64,000 nucleotides of DNA, taken from Ziziphus jujuba (lineage: Eukaryota; Streptophyta; Magnoliopsida; Rosales; Rhamnaceae). Below the pieces are notes generated by a model. The model saw nothing but the letters and a program-made list of their open reading frames with translations. It ran no database searches and was not told the origin of the DNA. The DNA is taken from NCBI RefSeq assembly GCF_031755915.1, contig NC_083388.1, positions 8,307,001-8,371,000 on the forward strand, written 5' to 3'. Position 1 is the stretch's first letter. The number at the start of each line of letters is the position of its first letter. Shown piece by piece: positions 1-16,987 of the stretch. Position numbers and translations under genes: made by a program.

Positions 1-1380
1 TGTCCTTTGGCATGTGGGCATAACAAATACAATTGAAAACCTTGGGATGCTTTGCTGATGGTTTTCTCCCACTCCAAGCTTCAATTGGCATCATGTTTTG
101 AGCTGCTTTGGTTGGGCATCTGTTTAGTAGATAGACTACAGTAGAGACAACTTTTGCCCAATAACTATTCAGGAGATCTTTATCCTTCAGCATTGTTCTA
201 TCCATCTCCATGATTGTTCTGTTTTTCCTTTCCGATACACCATTTTGCTTTGGAGCGTACCAGACTGTAAATTGGTGCTCCATACTTTCATTTTCACAGA
301 AATCGTTGAACTTCTTGGAGATGTATTCCTTTCCTCGATCACTTCAAATTGTTTTGATTTGCTAGCCATTTTGTTTTTTGACTAAATTTATGAATTTTTT
401 GAAAATCTCAAAGACTTGTGATCTTCCTTGCAGAATCTATACCTAAGTCATTTGAGTAAAGTCATCAATAAATAAGATGAAGTACCTGTTTTGGTTTAGT
501 GATGGAGTTTGCATTGGTCCACAAACATCGGTGTGAATTAGCTCCAGGGGCTTCTTTGCTCTCCGTGCTGTGCCTGTTGGGAAAGGTTGCCGATGTTGCT
601 TGCCTTGTAAACATGCTTCATAGGTACCATTGATATCTTCAATAGTTGGTAAGTTACACATCATGTTCTTTTGTTGAAGAATCCTGAGGCCATTGAAATG
701 AAAGTGACCAAATCTCTTGTGCCAAATCCATGAGATGACTACTTGTGCCTTCATGGCAGCTTCACTAGCATATTTCCATTTTATTAGAAAAGATTTGTTT
801 CTTTTCATCTTGATTTTTGCAAGCTCCACAATTTTATTTGTCTTGTCATATATTGTACATGAATCTCTTTCAAAGCTCAGAGAGTATCCTTTCTCTATCA
901 TTTATCTGATGCTAAGGAGATTTTGATTTATAGAAGAGACTAACAATACATCAGTAGTGTACCGTTTACCCCTTTTGGTTTCTACACCAATGGTTCCTTT
1001 TCCTATAGCCTCTATAAATTCTCCATTTCCAATTTTGACTTTTGTTTGTATTTTATTTAGGCTACATAAAATACTTTTATCTTTTGTCATATGGTTACTG
1101 TAACCACTGTCTAAATATCAGGTGTCCTTTTTATCTTCACATTGTAAGACATAGAATAGATGATTTTCTATGTCCTTATTTTCAGTAAAATTAGCTTGAT
1201 GTGTGTTTTTAAAGTGACAATCTTTTTCAACATGCCTAAATTTTCTACAGACTCTATACTGTGGTTTTCCTTTAAACCAATAGTTTTTTTCCAAATGACT
1301 TTTTCTTTTGCAAATATCACAAGGAGAATATTTGCTTTTTTTGTTTTGGTTATTTCTAGAATTTTCTTGTGATTGTAGTA
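1..1380 (-). pseudogene. Copia gag-pol fragment (zinc knuckle, protease, GAG-pre-integrase, integrase start)
   Basis: Minus-strand decayed Copia coding sequence. From 1380 leftwards: a CCHC-type region (CDICKRKSHLEKNYWF, about 1290-1340) followed by a second cysteine-containing knuckle; the remains of the protease site near 1085-1120; then the stretch reading MTKDKSILCSLNKIQ (1090-902); the GAG-pre-integrase domain with HKRFGHF and CEACLQGK-type motifs (901-600); and the start of the integrase core with LFIDDFT (about 465). The open reading is broken at several points, including near 902 and 443, so no full polyprotein is made. Integrase sequence continues towards position 1 and off the window. 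The pieces match the corresponding parts of the plus-strand element at 57000-58250. Confidence 0.8.
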
Positions 1381-2113
1381 ACCATATGACAAAAGATGAA
1401 AGTATTTTCTGTAGCTTAAATAAAATACAAACAAAAGTCAAAATTGCAAATGGGGAATTTATAGAGGCTACATGAAAAGGAACCATTTGTGTAGAAACCA
1501 AAAAGGGTAAACAGTACACTACTAATGTATTGTTAGTCTCTTTTATAAATCAAAATCTCCTCAACATCAGATAAATGATAGAGAAAGGATACTCTCTGAG
1601 CTTTGAAAGAGATTCATGTACAATATATGATAAGACAAATAAAATTGTGGAGCTTGCAAAAATCAAGATGAAAGGAAACAGATCTTTTCTAATAAAATGG
1701 AAATATGCTAGTGAAGCTGCCATGAAGGCACAAGTAGACATCTCATGGATTTGGCACAAGAGATTTGGTCACTTTCTTTTCAATGGCCTCAGAATTCTTC
1801 AACAAAAGAACATGAATCGTAACTTACCAACTATTAAAGATATCAATGGTACCTGTGAAGCGTGTTTACAAGGAAAGCAACATCGGCAACCTTTCCTAAC
1901 AGGCATAACATGGAGAGTAAAGAAGCCGCTGGAGAAGATTCACATCGATGTTTCTGGACCAATGTGAACTCCATCACTAAACCAAAACAGATACTTCATC
2001 TTATTTATTGATGACTTTAGTCGAATGACTTGGGTATATTTTCTAGAAGAAAGATCACAAGTCTTCGAGATTTTCAAAAAATTCAAAAATTTAGTCAAAA
2101 AAGAAAGTAGCTA
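361..2113. repeat. Large inverted repeat (hairpin) inside Copia
   Basis: Left arm about 361-1098, right arm about 1376-2113, each about 738 bp, separated by about 280 bp that carry the gag zinc knuckle. The arm tips can be matched directly: CTTTTGTCATATGGTTAC near 1080 is the reverse complement of the bases at 1379-1396, and the outer ends both carry the integrase stretch around LFIDDF. The arms are highly similar but not identical. A transcript across it would fold into a long double-stranded RNA. Confidence 0.85.
1385..2107 (+). pseudogene. Copia protease/GAG-pre-integrase/integrase fragment
   Basis: Plus-strand copy of the same Copia section as 361-1098. The longest open part (1575-1967) reads through the GAG-pre-integrase domain (HKRFGHF, CEACLQGKQH) into the start of integrase (IHIDVSGPM), where a stop replaces the next residue. 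The following stretch (about 1970-2107) continues integrase with LFIDDF and FEIFKKFK. Upstream, 1385-1570 corresponds to the protease/linker region with stops. The right end joins an LTR piece at a short shared AAAGTAGCTA, suggesting microhomology-driven joining. Confidence 0.78.
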
Positions 2114-2155
2114 TCTTTATTTTCCTTTCTCCACCGAGAGTATACCACAATAATT
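2108..2155 (+). other. Short Copia LTR (R-U5) piece
   Basis: About 48 bp matching the last part of the LTR found at 60605-60660, in plus orientation. It starts at the same base, GTAGCTAT, as the truncated left LTR at 56168. Its right end runs into minus-strand gag at a shared TTTTCAAT. It is an internal remnant and not a functional LTR. Confidence 0.65.
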
Positions 2156-2706
2156 TTCAATATCTTTTGATTCTTCTATAGCAGTAATAATTGCATCATA
2201 TTTTTCTATGCAACTAATCAAAATTTTTTCTACTACTTTCTTTTCAGAAATATTCTCTCCATAGGCTCTCATTTGATTAACTACTTCTTTTATTCTTGAG
2301 TAGTAAGCTTTAGCAATCTCATACTCTTTCATTTTAAATTTTCAAAATCTCTTCTCAGAGTTTGTAGTTTTATGGCACGTACCTTAACATTGCCTTGAAG
2401 CTCCTCCTGTAGTGTATCCCATGCCTCCTTTGCCGTTGTAGCTCCCATAATCCTTGGAAAGATTTCAACCGCCATAGGTTGTTGTAGAACAAACAAAGCT
2501 TACGAATCTTTTTGTCGATTCTCATCAAGCTCCTTCTTTTGATTGTCATCTAGTATGGTAATGTCAGTAGGAATAATGTAGCCCTCACTGACACCATCCC
2601 ATAGTTCTTAGGATCTAAAATAACTGGTCATTTTTATAGACCACAAATTGTAGTTTTCACCACTAAAGACTGGAATTGGAATTGGGCAGAAGGTATTCTT
2701 GGCCAT
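2156..2706 (-). pseudogene. Copia gag fragment (UBN2/RVT-type capsid)
   Basis: Minus-strand gag. The likely original ATG lies at about 2706 (protein start similar to MAKNTFCPIPIPVFSG), 55 bases after the LTR end. The DUF4219/UBN2-type capsid follows, with NLWSIKMTSYF and, near the left end, YYSRIKEVVNQMRAYGE (2330-2250) and EKILISCIEKYD. Stops interrupt it: the residue after YFRS is a stop in the matching section near 2610. The fragment stops at SKDIEN, where it joins the plus-strand LTR piece. Confidence 0.75.
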
Positions 2707-2747
2707 GGTGAATGAAAATAACTACGCCTAGTTTATGAACTAACCTG

Positions 2748-2759
2748 GCTCTGATACCA
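2748..2759 (-). other. Copia primer-binding site (tRNA-iMet)
   Basis: On the minus strand this reads TGGTATCAGAGC, the standard Copia primer site complementary to initiator tRNA-Met. It lies just downstream of the LTR end (CCATCA), which fixes the LTR boundary. Confidence 0.85.
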
Positions 2760-2760
2760 C

Positions 2761-4591
<1,831 letters not shown>

Positions 4592-4646
4592 TGGTTGTTT
4601 GATTCCATCTACTGTCAAAACTTAAAAAGATTCTAGGGCTTGAGAA

Positions 4647-4653
4647 ATTTATA
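4647..4653 (-). promoter_or_regulatory. TATA box of subtilase A
   Basis: TATAAAT on the minus strand, 56 bases before the ATG at 4591. The same box sits at the same distance in the other copies. Confidence 0.55.
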
Positions 4654-4659
4654 ACAAGA

Positions 4660-6198
4660 ACCACATGAGTATTTATTTATTTATTTAGTTATTTTTGGTT
4701 ACCATTAATATACAGATTCCAATTTATTTCCATTGGTATATTTGGAGTTACAGGTAAAAAATTTACAGGATTTCACTCAGGATAGTTTCCAATTTTCATG
4801 GTATGTTGTGTCACGTCCTTAGCTGGTTTGAAACATTGGACAAGCACAATAACTAATCTAGCCGTTTTATTTTCATCTAAGCTAATACCCAAGTCAAAAA
4901 ATTGTTCCCTTATAAGGAAACAAGCATTAATTTACCTGCAGAAAATAAATAACTCTAACGAGGTATGAATAACAAAATTACTTTTAATTATTATTATTAT
5001 TTTTTGCTAATAGAATACCACAAGTAAAGAGATCAAAAGCAAGCACTAACCTGAAAATCAAATGAAGGTTACAAATAAGCTACCAATCTTACAATTAATC
5101 TCTAAACCATGAAAAATATACAATTAAAGACAAACTCCCAAATTTTTATTAAATAATTAATCTGTTGTTATTATTATTAATTTTATTTTTGTTTCCTCTC
5201 CATTATCTACCTGAATCAAGCTATCAATTAAGAATGGAACACCAAAATAAACTTACATGGAAACTGCAATAGCAACAAAACCGCAATACTAGTTACCAAT
5301 AAGCTACCACTCGTACAATTAATCCCTAAACCTTAATAAACGTGCAATTAAGGACATACACATGTTGCTAAGGAGAGAGCTTCTGAAAGTCTTGCTTTAC
5401 TCTGTTTCTCAAAAGAGAGCGTGGCAGAAGATCCTTAAAACAAAATCCTGGATTTTAACTACATGTCCTCATGTATGTTTTTTCATTGCATATGCAAGAA
5501 AACCAGAACTCAAAAAGCCCTTTATAAACCTCTTGTAGCAAGCAGTCTTGCTTCTGAATCAAGCCTAAACATATGAAAAATTAATATGATTTGCTTGTAA
5601 GCCCAAAAAAGAAGTCACAATTACAATAGAACAGCTAAACATAAAATTGTAACTATCTCCAACTAATCAAATTGACAGAATACCAAGACAATGCAATCCA
5701 AATTGCAATGGTATTAACCAAAAGAAAATTAAAACTCATGTGAAAAGTCAATGGTGGATGCTCAGTATGGTTCTAAGTTACATTAGAGTTGACCAAAAGA
5801 AAGGACAAAAATGTATAACTTTACATTAAAATTTCTGCTGTGAGAAACTATTCTTATTGTAACAGGTGACAAATGTTAACTATTTGATTTATTTGACTTC
5901 TTCTACTACTACTACTACTACTATGGCAGTGTATGAAATTTAAATAAAGTTTGGTATATCCTCAGTTATAAAAATGTGATTTTGGTATGTGGACAACATA
6001 CAAAATAAGTTGTTTTTAGCTACAACAATCAAACATTATTTGAAATTAACATTACAAGTCAAACTTGATTCTTGATTATCCAGACTCGAAACAACAAATA
6101 GATATACTACACAACTAATTATCTTTGACTGGAAGAAAATAAATTATGTTTGATTATTACATATCAAAGTAGTAAAATAACATCAAGAAATTCAGCTT
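4660..6198. other. Spacer between subtilases A and B
   Basis: AT-rich, no coding sequence recognised on either strand. Contains (TTTA)n near 4671-4690, a short (CTA)n near 5902-5925 and blocks that resemble the other upstream spacers of the array (AAGCTAATACCCAAGTCAA near 4880). Confidence 0.6.
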
Positions 6199-9508
<3,310 letters not shown>

Positions 9509-9556
9509 TGATTGTTTAATCCCATCAATTGTCAAAAAAGAGTATGGCAACGAACA

Positions 9557-9563
9557 ATTTATA
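9557..9563 (-). promoter_or_regulatory. TATA box of subtilase B
   Basis: TATAAAT on the minus strand, about 50 bases before the ATG at 9508. This predicts a leader of only about 20-25 bases. Confidence 0.6.
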
Positions 9564-9569
9564 ACAAGG

Positions 9570-11153
9570 ATCACATGAGGATTTTTTTTTTTTTCCTCCT
9601 TATCATGAATATGCATATTCCATTTATTTCCGTTGGCATATTTGGAATTACAGGTAACAATTACAGGAATTTATTCATAAAAAAATTTCCAAATTTATGG
9701 ATTCACTTCCATATCTGGTTTAAAACATGGGACAAGCACACTAATTAGTCTAGTCATTTTATTTTCATATAAGCTAACAAAATCTTAGTCACAAATTTAT
9801 TTTCATGACAGGAAAATACGCTTTAACTCCAGAAATAATAACATCAACCAACCAAAATTGAAGAAATATATTCAATCTTTTGTAATTTAACTGCATAAAA
9901 AATGCATCCAAATTGTGATTGATGTCGCAGTTCTATTTACCTAAAATTTGACTAAGTTTAGTCATATTACTAACTCTTAAGCATTGTCCTGAATAATCAA
10001 AGAAAGAGTGAAACATAAAATATTACATAACCTATATAAATCACATTGAAGTATTACATACATAAGTAAGACGAGTCCAGTACTTCTTTTCACGAGGAGT
10101 GTTTGTGATGGAGAATATCCAACAGAAGTTGACTGGCATGTGGTATGTTAATTAACTACTTTCATAGGATACTCCAACAGCAACAAAACTGGTTCGTCCT
10201 CATAGGGATAGCCTAGTCTCAAAGCCACTACAAACTGGTTCCCAAAAACATACTAATAGGCAGTAAATGTATTAAATAACTCTTCTGGAAGAGCTTCTCA
10301 AAGTCCTGCTTGATTCTGTTTCTGAATCAACCTAAAAATTTAGAAATTGAACAATTTGCTTGTAAGCCCAACAAAAAAAAAAAAAAAAAAAAAAGAAAAA
10401 AAGAAAAGAAAAAAAAGATATAACAACTACAATAAAATCCTATCAACTCAACTAATCAAGCTAACAGAATATTATCACCTTAAATTTAAAATTATCTTAA
10501 AACTATAAGATTTATACTTTGCTTATATCATCTACCGTATGGTTCTAAATTGCAATGGATTTAACCGAAATAAAGTATAAAAAAGCATTACATACTAACA
10601 CATCTAATATCCTGTAATTAAATCTATGATTTCTTATTCTAGTGAATAACGAAGTAAAAATTCCCCCTTAATTACTAAGAAGTTCCTGAAATTCAGTACA
10701 GATGATTGTAGCAAAGAAAGCACTAAAGAAGGAGAGTTGGAGAATCTCTTATGTGGCACACAATAATAATGGTGTATGGACTCTTACTCTAGTCCAGGAT
10801 CAATAGGAAAGTTGTCACTCTCTTCTCTCCTTTGCTTTTGGATTAAAGAAGATAATTTATTTGGCATTTCACAGTTGAATAAACTCTGATTTATTTGACA
10901 TGGCAATGTGTGGAATTTGTTCAAGCATTCTGGGTAGAAATGCTCACGGTTACTCTTTTCATTCTTCTAATCTTTATTGTTTACGTAGAGTTTGGTATGT
11001 TCAGTTTCTTAAATATGATTTTGGTCTATGAACAATGAATCTATCATGTTAATTTTAGCTACAACGTTAAAATTATAGATATGGACATAAAAAAAAAAAA
11101 AAAAATCAATGTTGATACTTAATACACGAATTAAAACAGAGATGGATGTCACA
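9570..11153. other. Spacer between subtilases B and C
   Basis: No gene recognised. Holds a long poly-A tract near 10372-10420 and another near 11089-11104. A stretch near 10235-10275 (CTGGTTCCCAAAAACATAC) matches the next spacer near 16165, so the spacers were duplicated together with the genes. Confidence 0.6.
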
Positions 11154-14100
11154 TTATTTACCACACTTTAAAGTAAAAACGACATCTAGAAATTCTGCAT
11201 TCAACCAAAGAGGTTGCGGAAAATGACAATAGGACTTCGTGACAGTGTGAGTACCATCAGACCAGACAATTGATGAAGACAGAAAAGTTTTATCTGCCAA
11301 AGCTTTTCCTTTAACGGTCACGTTAAAACTCTTCTCCTCATTCAAGGATTTGAAGGAAAGAACTCCAGGTACCACTTTGATATCACGTTTATGATCTGAG
11401 ATGACTTTTACTTTGTAAGTGGAGTTTGCAAGGCCGACATTCTTAACCCTTCTCGGAAACTCAACTGTAAAAGACCCATTTGTAAGTGCTTCATGAGCAA
11501 ATGAAGGATAATTGAGATCCTCGGGCCTAATAGGAACTTTCGAGCAAGTGCTATTATCTCCGGTGATGAGCCTTACTCTGCCACTACCATAGCAAATTCC
11601 ACAGAGAAGCTTAATGTAATCATCTATGGAAGTTTCATACACTAGTCCAGGATCTAAAGCTTTTACAGGATCGATATGCCCAGCTCCATAACCAAAGTCG
11701 CCATCGGAACTTTGATTAATGTTCATAACCAAAGCTAGAAGCAACAAAATAGTTTTTTGATTACATGGAAAGTGCAGAACAATTCACAAACCTGATTCTA
11801 ATAGTAGAATGACATAACAAACAATTAATTCTAAAAATACAGCTAAAAAGTAGATCCAGTTGTGCATAACAAGCTAATAACATCACATAGAGTTTGGAAT
11901 GAGAAAGTACTTGCCAGTAGTCATAAAAGATGATTTAATGGCCGAAGGTGACCAATCAGGATGAAATGTTTTAACATATGCAGCTGCTCCAGCAACATGG
12001 GAGGAAGATATGGAGGTTCCCGATGCAAAACTGTACTTGACCCTCCTTTGGTCAGTTTCTAAAATTGAAGGTGAAACTACAGGTGAAAATGCAGCCAAAA
12101 TATCCACCCCAGGGGCTGTTATATCAGGCTGCAACATATTTTATATAAATAAATAATATTCTATAGGAACAAGAATTATCTTTTGGAAAATAATGAGAGA
12201 AATAAGTCATGGAAAAACAGAGACCTTCAAAATATTTGGTGTAAGGGGGTTTGGTCCCCTTCCAGACCAATAAGGAATACCAGGAGCAGCAATATTTTTT
12301 ATGGCTTCACTTTTCAATAGGTTTCCTTGAGGGTTTCTTGTAAAACAAGAAAATGATCTGAACCATTAGTTGAACCATTTGAAGAAAAGGCAACTAACCA
12401 AAGTCAATTTATATGTAGATATATTATTCATAAATATGGAAATTTGTACTTTGTGGAATTGAAGTAGGCTTTTACTGCATCAAAATCTGGATTGCTTAAA
12501 CCTGCTAACGGAGCTGGTTCAATAAAGAAATCTGAGGGGGCCCTAAATTATTAAGTATTGCCGCAAACAAATGATCAAAAGCATTTTCATTTGGCCTGAT
12601 ATCACATAAAATGATCTTTCCATTGACTGCAGTCTTGTTTATGCAGCCAGAATAGCAGATCCTGAAATGATAAAAATATAGTCAGAAGTTTATGATCTCC
12701 TCCCTTAACATTTCTACATCATTGTAATTTCTCCTAAGCTAATTTGAACAGTACTACATACCTGCCGTTATCTATATCGCAGTCATCAAGTACAACACCT
12801 TTTCCATATAAAAGAGGAAAGCTTGTTCCATTCAATGTGAAAGCATTAATTGAATTTCCCTGCTTATGTACAAACATACACGTAAAAGAATGCTGTAAAT
12901 GAAAAAAAATAAAAAAAAAAATAAAAAAAGGGGATTAAGTTAATGCAGGGGTCCATGAGAAATACAAGAAAAGTCTTTCCATTGCCAAGAACAACTTGGT
13001 CTGCGATACATCTATCTGTGGTGCTTGCAGCTACTGTCATCATCCATGGCGCTCGACTCGCTACTCTCCCACCACCTAAACCATCAAGGTTATTACCAGC
13101 AGCACTTACTGTCAATACACCTTTTTTCAATCCATGGAAAGCACCAATTACTAAAGCATCTCCATCATAATCAGTTATATCAGATTCCCCAAGTGATGCT
13201 GAAATGATGTCAACTCCATCAGCAATGGCATCGTCAAATCCGGACAAGATATTTATTCCACTGCAACCTTCATCACAAACTTTATAAACTGCAATTCTAG
13301 CGGAAGGAACTCCTCCTCTTGCAGTGCCTTCTGCTATTCCAAATAAACTAACATTCTTTACATTGTTCCCAGCAGCTACTGAGGCTGAATGGGTTCCATG
13401 TCCTTGAAAATCTCTTGTAGTAGCAACCGTTGAAAATTCTGTAAGGTAATATCGAGCTCCAATGATCTTGCTGTAAAATATATATGTGGATTAATTGTTT
13501 AATATGATTGATAAAATTTCAACATATAACAGATAAGAAATCTGCTGTAAAAATTTACGAAATGTGTCTATCTGAAGCCTAATTGGCATGGGAAATAATA
13601 TGGGAGAATTACTTGTTGCATTTGAAATTGTTGCCGCCTTTGCAGGCACCTTTCCACTTCTCTGGGGAAGGACCAAAACCTTGATCACTAAAGCTATCTG
13701 ATTCTGGCCAAACTCTAGTGTCAAGAACACCAATGATAACATCACTCTCGACCGTGGGATTTCTTTTAGTTTTCTGGTGGAGACCCATAAAGTCCCATGA
13801 ATGAGTTGTTTGAACTTTATAATTTCTATTGGGGAATACAGAAACTACTTCCTTCATGTCTGTAAATTACAGTTTAAAGTTTCTACTTGTTAGCCTATAG
13901 ACTAGCTATATTTGGACATGTATTCAGACATTACACACACAAGAAGATATATATATATAAATATATATTATATATTATCAGCACTTACCAGCAAGCTTCT
14001 GTCTTTCAATATCAGTGAGTTTGGCTGCAAAGCCATTGAAACTCCTTATGTAACTTCTACTTAAAGAGTTTTCGACATTACTGCTTATTTCAAAATAAAC

Positions 14101-14530
14101 TAATTCAGAAACAAGATGATTATCAGAAAAACCTGAAAACTAGAAGTAAAAAAAAGCTGCAATTATAATTAAATATATAATTAAATTGATAGAAGATTAT
14201 ACCTGCCCTGAAGAACTCTTTGTAGTAGTCTTATGTGGTTAGCTGTTGGCATGTAGATGGTATCATCAGGAAGTGACCCCATATACACAATATATTCCTG
14301 CACCATCATCATCATCATCATAGCATTTACAACCAAGCAGATTATTATTAGTGGCATAAAATTTGATACCATGTACTTTTTATCTGTCATGATCAAGAAG
14401 TCAAGAAAATTTGTGTTGCAGAAAAGAAAATGCTTGCCTTTCTGTCATCTTTTTCGATGGCTCTGCATGGTAAGCTCGTGGAGAGCATGAAAATGGAGAT
14501 CAACAAATGATAAAACATGTGCTTAGCCAT
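11154..14530 (-). pseudogene. Subtilase C, near-complete but damaged
   Basis: All ten exons are present: 14438-14530, 14203-14297, 13989-14083, 13613-13859, 12966-13470, 12762-12859, 12450-12661, 12225-12336, 11915-12128 and 11154-11734. Exon 7 is 212 bases where intact copies have 207, 210 or 216; one base is missing near a G/C run at about 12535, giving an early stop. Near 11240 an extra base in exon 10 replaces the usual PIVIFN end with a longer unrelated tail. The Asp motif reads VLDTRVW instead of DTG, and the Ser motif [11 protein letters not shown] instead of GTSMxCPHVAG. The His (GHGTHSAS) and Asn (SAAGNN) motifs remain. The exon 9 donor has become GC (CTG|GCAAGT). Best read as a dead or non-proteolytic copy; expression is possible because the promoter and most splice sites survive. 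Confidence 0.85.
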
Positions 14531-14579
14531 GAATTGTTTCATTCCATCAATTGTGCAAACTTGAGCATGGTGATGAGCA

Positions 14580-14586
14580 ATTTATA
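14580..14586 (-). promoter_or_regulatory. TATA box of subtilase C
   Basis: TATAAAT on the minus strand about 50 bases before the ATG at 14530, as in the neighbouring copies. Confidence 0.55.
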
Positions 14587-14930
14587 ATAAGAACAGAGAG
14601 GAAATATATATATATTCTTTTCCATCATACATTCCCTTTTTTTTTTTTTTTTGGGCCATTTACTTCTAATTTATTTTTGGAATTACAGGTGATAAGTTGT
14701 AGATTTTATGAATTACAGGTAACAAATTTATGGAATTTCACTCATAAAAGTTTCCAATTTCTTGGTATGTTATGTCACATCCTTATTTTGTTTAAAACAT
14801 GGGATAAGCATACTAACTGTTCTAGCCATTTAATTTTTTCATATAAGCTAACAAATCCCAGGTCAATAAATTTATTCCCATGCAAGAAAACATGCTTTAA
14901 TTTGCCAGCAGATATAAGGTGATTGTTCTA

Positions 14931-15084
14931 ACAATACATGAATGTCAAAAAGTAAAGAAATCAAAATCCCTAACCTGAGAATCAAATCAAAGTTAAACTT
15001 TTATATAACAATACATGAATGTCAAAAAGTAAAGAAATCAAAATCCCTAACCTGAGAATCAAATCAAAGTTAAACTTTTATAAA
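14931..15084. repeat. 77-bp tandem duplication
   Basis: Two head-to-tail copies (14931-15007 and 15008-15084) beginning ACAATACATGAATGTC appear identical over 77 bp. The lack of differences suggests a recent event. Confidence 0.9.
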
Positions 15085-15269
15085 GTATTAAAGTACAAAT
15101 TATAATCTCCTAATTTTCACATAAAACCATGCATAATGTAGAATTTAGGACAAACTAATAAGTTTTTATTAATAATTATATGAGATTGCAAATCTGTTTT
15201 TTCTCCCATAACTACTTGAATAAAGCAATGGATCAAGAATGAGACATCCAAAAAAACAAAACTTTCATG

Positions 15270-15630
15270 GGCTACTTGTGACAACCAATGTGAGTGAGTG
15301 CAAGAGGAACTAAGGGACTGCTTATGTCCAATCTCATATCATTCGCGTGTGTAATGAGAAATTATTAAAATGTAATAATAGTTATCCTTATAACATCGAA
15401 GCTTTTTTAGAATGGTTAACTTTAGGATTCGAAAGAATTTTGAAATTAAGATTTTTGAAGTTAAACATGCTCGGACGGGAGTAATCTAAAGATGAGTGAC
15501 CTTCTGTGGAGATCCGAACAAAAAATCCCAAATGGGTGATCACCTGAAAAGTTTTGAACAAAATAACCCATACTCAGTGTATTGGTCTTCTAAATTGAGT
15601 ACAATATTGGTAGATCTAACTCCCAAAAAA

Positions 15631-15675
<45 letters not shown>

Positions 15676-16160
15676 TGCGTTGGTCTTAAAATCAAAAATA
15701 GAAGCATGCTTTTGCGGGGCTGTCTTGGATTAGTTGAAAGTCCTTTGAAGAGGCTGAAGAGATTCCTATGAAAGGCTTGGAAGAGGCTTGCCATGTTGGT
15801 TTAGTTGAATGTGTTCTCTTTTCTGTTTCTTTTTCTTCTAACATTCTGTTTGTTAGAGATTAGTCTTCAATTTACACGTGTACATCACTGATTTGATACT
15901 CTTGTTGGTAGTTGATATGTCTGTTAGAGCTAAGAATTCTTCAGGTGTTATATAAACCTGGAAGAGTGGATTAGCGTTTGATGAGAGCTTCATTTACACA
16001 ATCAGAATGAAAACCATCTATATTCTCTCTCTAGTTTTCTCTCTCAATAAACTTCATCTTCAGCCTTAGATTTTAGGTTTACAACTTCTTTTAATTTGAG
16101 GTATCAGACAGAGTGACAGATCCCTGGTAGAGGCGGGGTTTCACAGTACTGCAACATTAA
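15270..16160 (+). mobile_element. Inserted block with Copia-type LTR and primer site
   Basis: Compared with the spacer upstream of gene B, this block is extra DNA. It contains a poly-A tract (15628-15663), then an LTR-like stretch from TGTTAGAGATTAG (about 15852) with a TATATAAACC box near 15951. It ends just before GGTATCAGACAGAG (about 16111), which resembles the Copia tRNA-Met primer site. No gag or pol follows, so it is a solo or truncated LTR. Exact ends were not resolved. Confidence 0.5.
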
Positions 16161-16610
16161 CAGTATTGGTTCCAAAACAACCTATATATACATAGAGGCA
16201 GTAAATGCTATATTAGTGTTTTTTTCCAAATGCAGAGTTATAAATCATAAGGAAATGGAAAACAGAGCAGAACATGCAAACCTCAGCATATGGAAGCCTC
16301 AGAATGTTCTAAATTGCATTGGAGTTGACCTAAAGAAAGAATAAGATGTATAAAGTGAGCTTTTTCACTGTGAGAAATCATTCTCAATGAGATAGAAAAC
16401 AAATGTTGTATTAGTTCTAAGCTCAAATATTAGAGTGGAAATATATTGAAAAATATTTCTTTAGCATAATTCCAGACATGGTCTTATATTTCTCTTAGGC
16501 CTAGGGCCTTGAGCTTAACTTGCTTAAAATAAGCAACATATATGCATATGTGATCTTCACTTTGGCATATAATATATTACAGTGGATAGCTATCACTTTA
16601 TCTCTTGCTT

Positions 16611-16611
16611 C

Positions 16612-16658
<47 letters not shown>

Positions 16659-16660
16659 TA
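16611..16660. repeat. (ATA)n microsatellite
   Basis: About 15 tandem ATA/TAA trinucleotides in non-coding DNA. Confidence 0.9.
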
Positions 16661-16987
16661 AAAAATAACTAAAAAGGTTTTGGGTTGGCAAACTGGTAAA
16701 CCTAGAGCAACTTCAGTCTTTAGACAAATATTTGACTCGATAAAAAATTCCACTTTTGATTCTTCATTTTTATTTTTATTTTTTCTTTTTTATAATGTAA
16801 TTCATAAATTTTGGGGTATACACTTGAATTTTTCATGGAATTGACCCGAAGAAAAATGTTCTCTTGAGCAAAGGTCGATAGTTCCAATCTCCCCACCCCA
16901 ATATATAAATATATATATATATATATATATGTAAATGACAATAAATTATGCAAGCAAATATTACTTTATTAGATTATTAAGAATCAA

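Noticed and set aside
2748..2759. tRNA-like match near LTR ends (also 56248 and 61409)
   Set aside because: Only the 12-base complement of the tRNA 3' end is present. They are primer-binding sites, not tRNA genes.
12866..12930. Extension of subtilase C exon 5 past the donor into a Phe-rich tail
   Set aside because: The paralogs all splice at the same CTT|GTAT position; the extension is intron sequence with poly-A.
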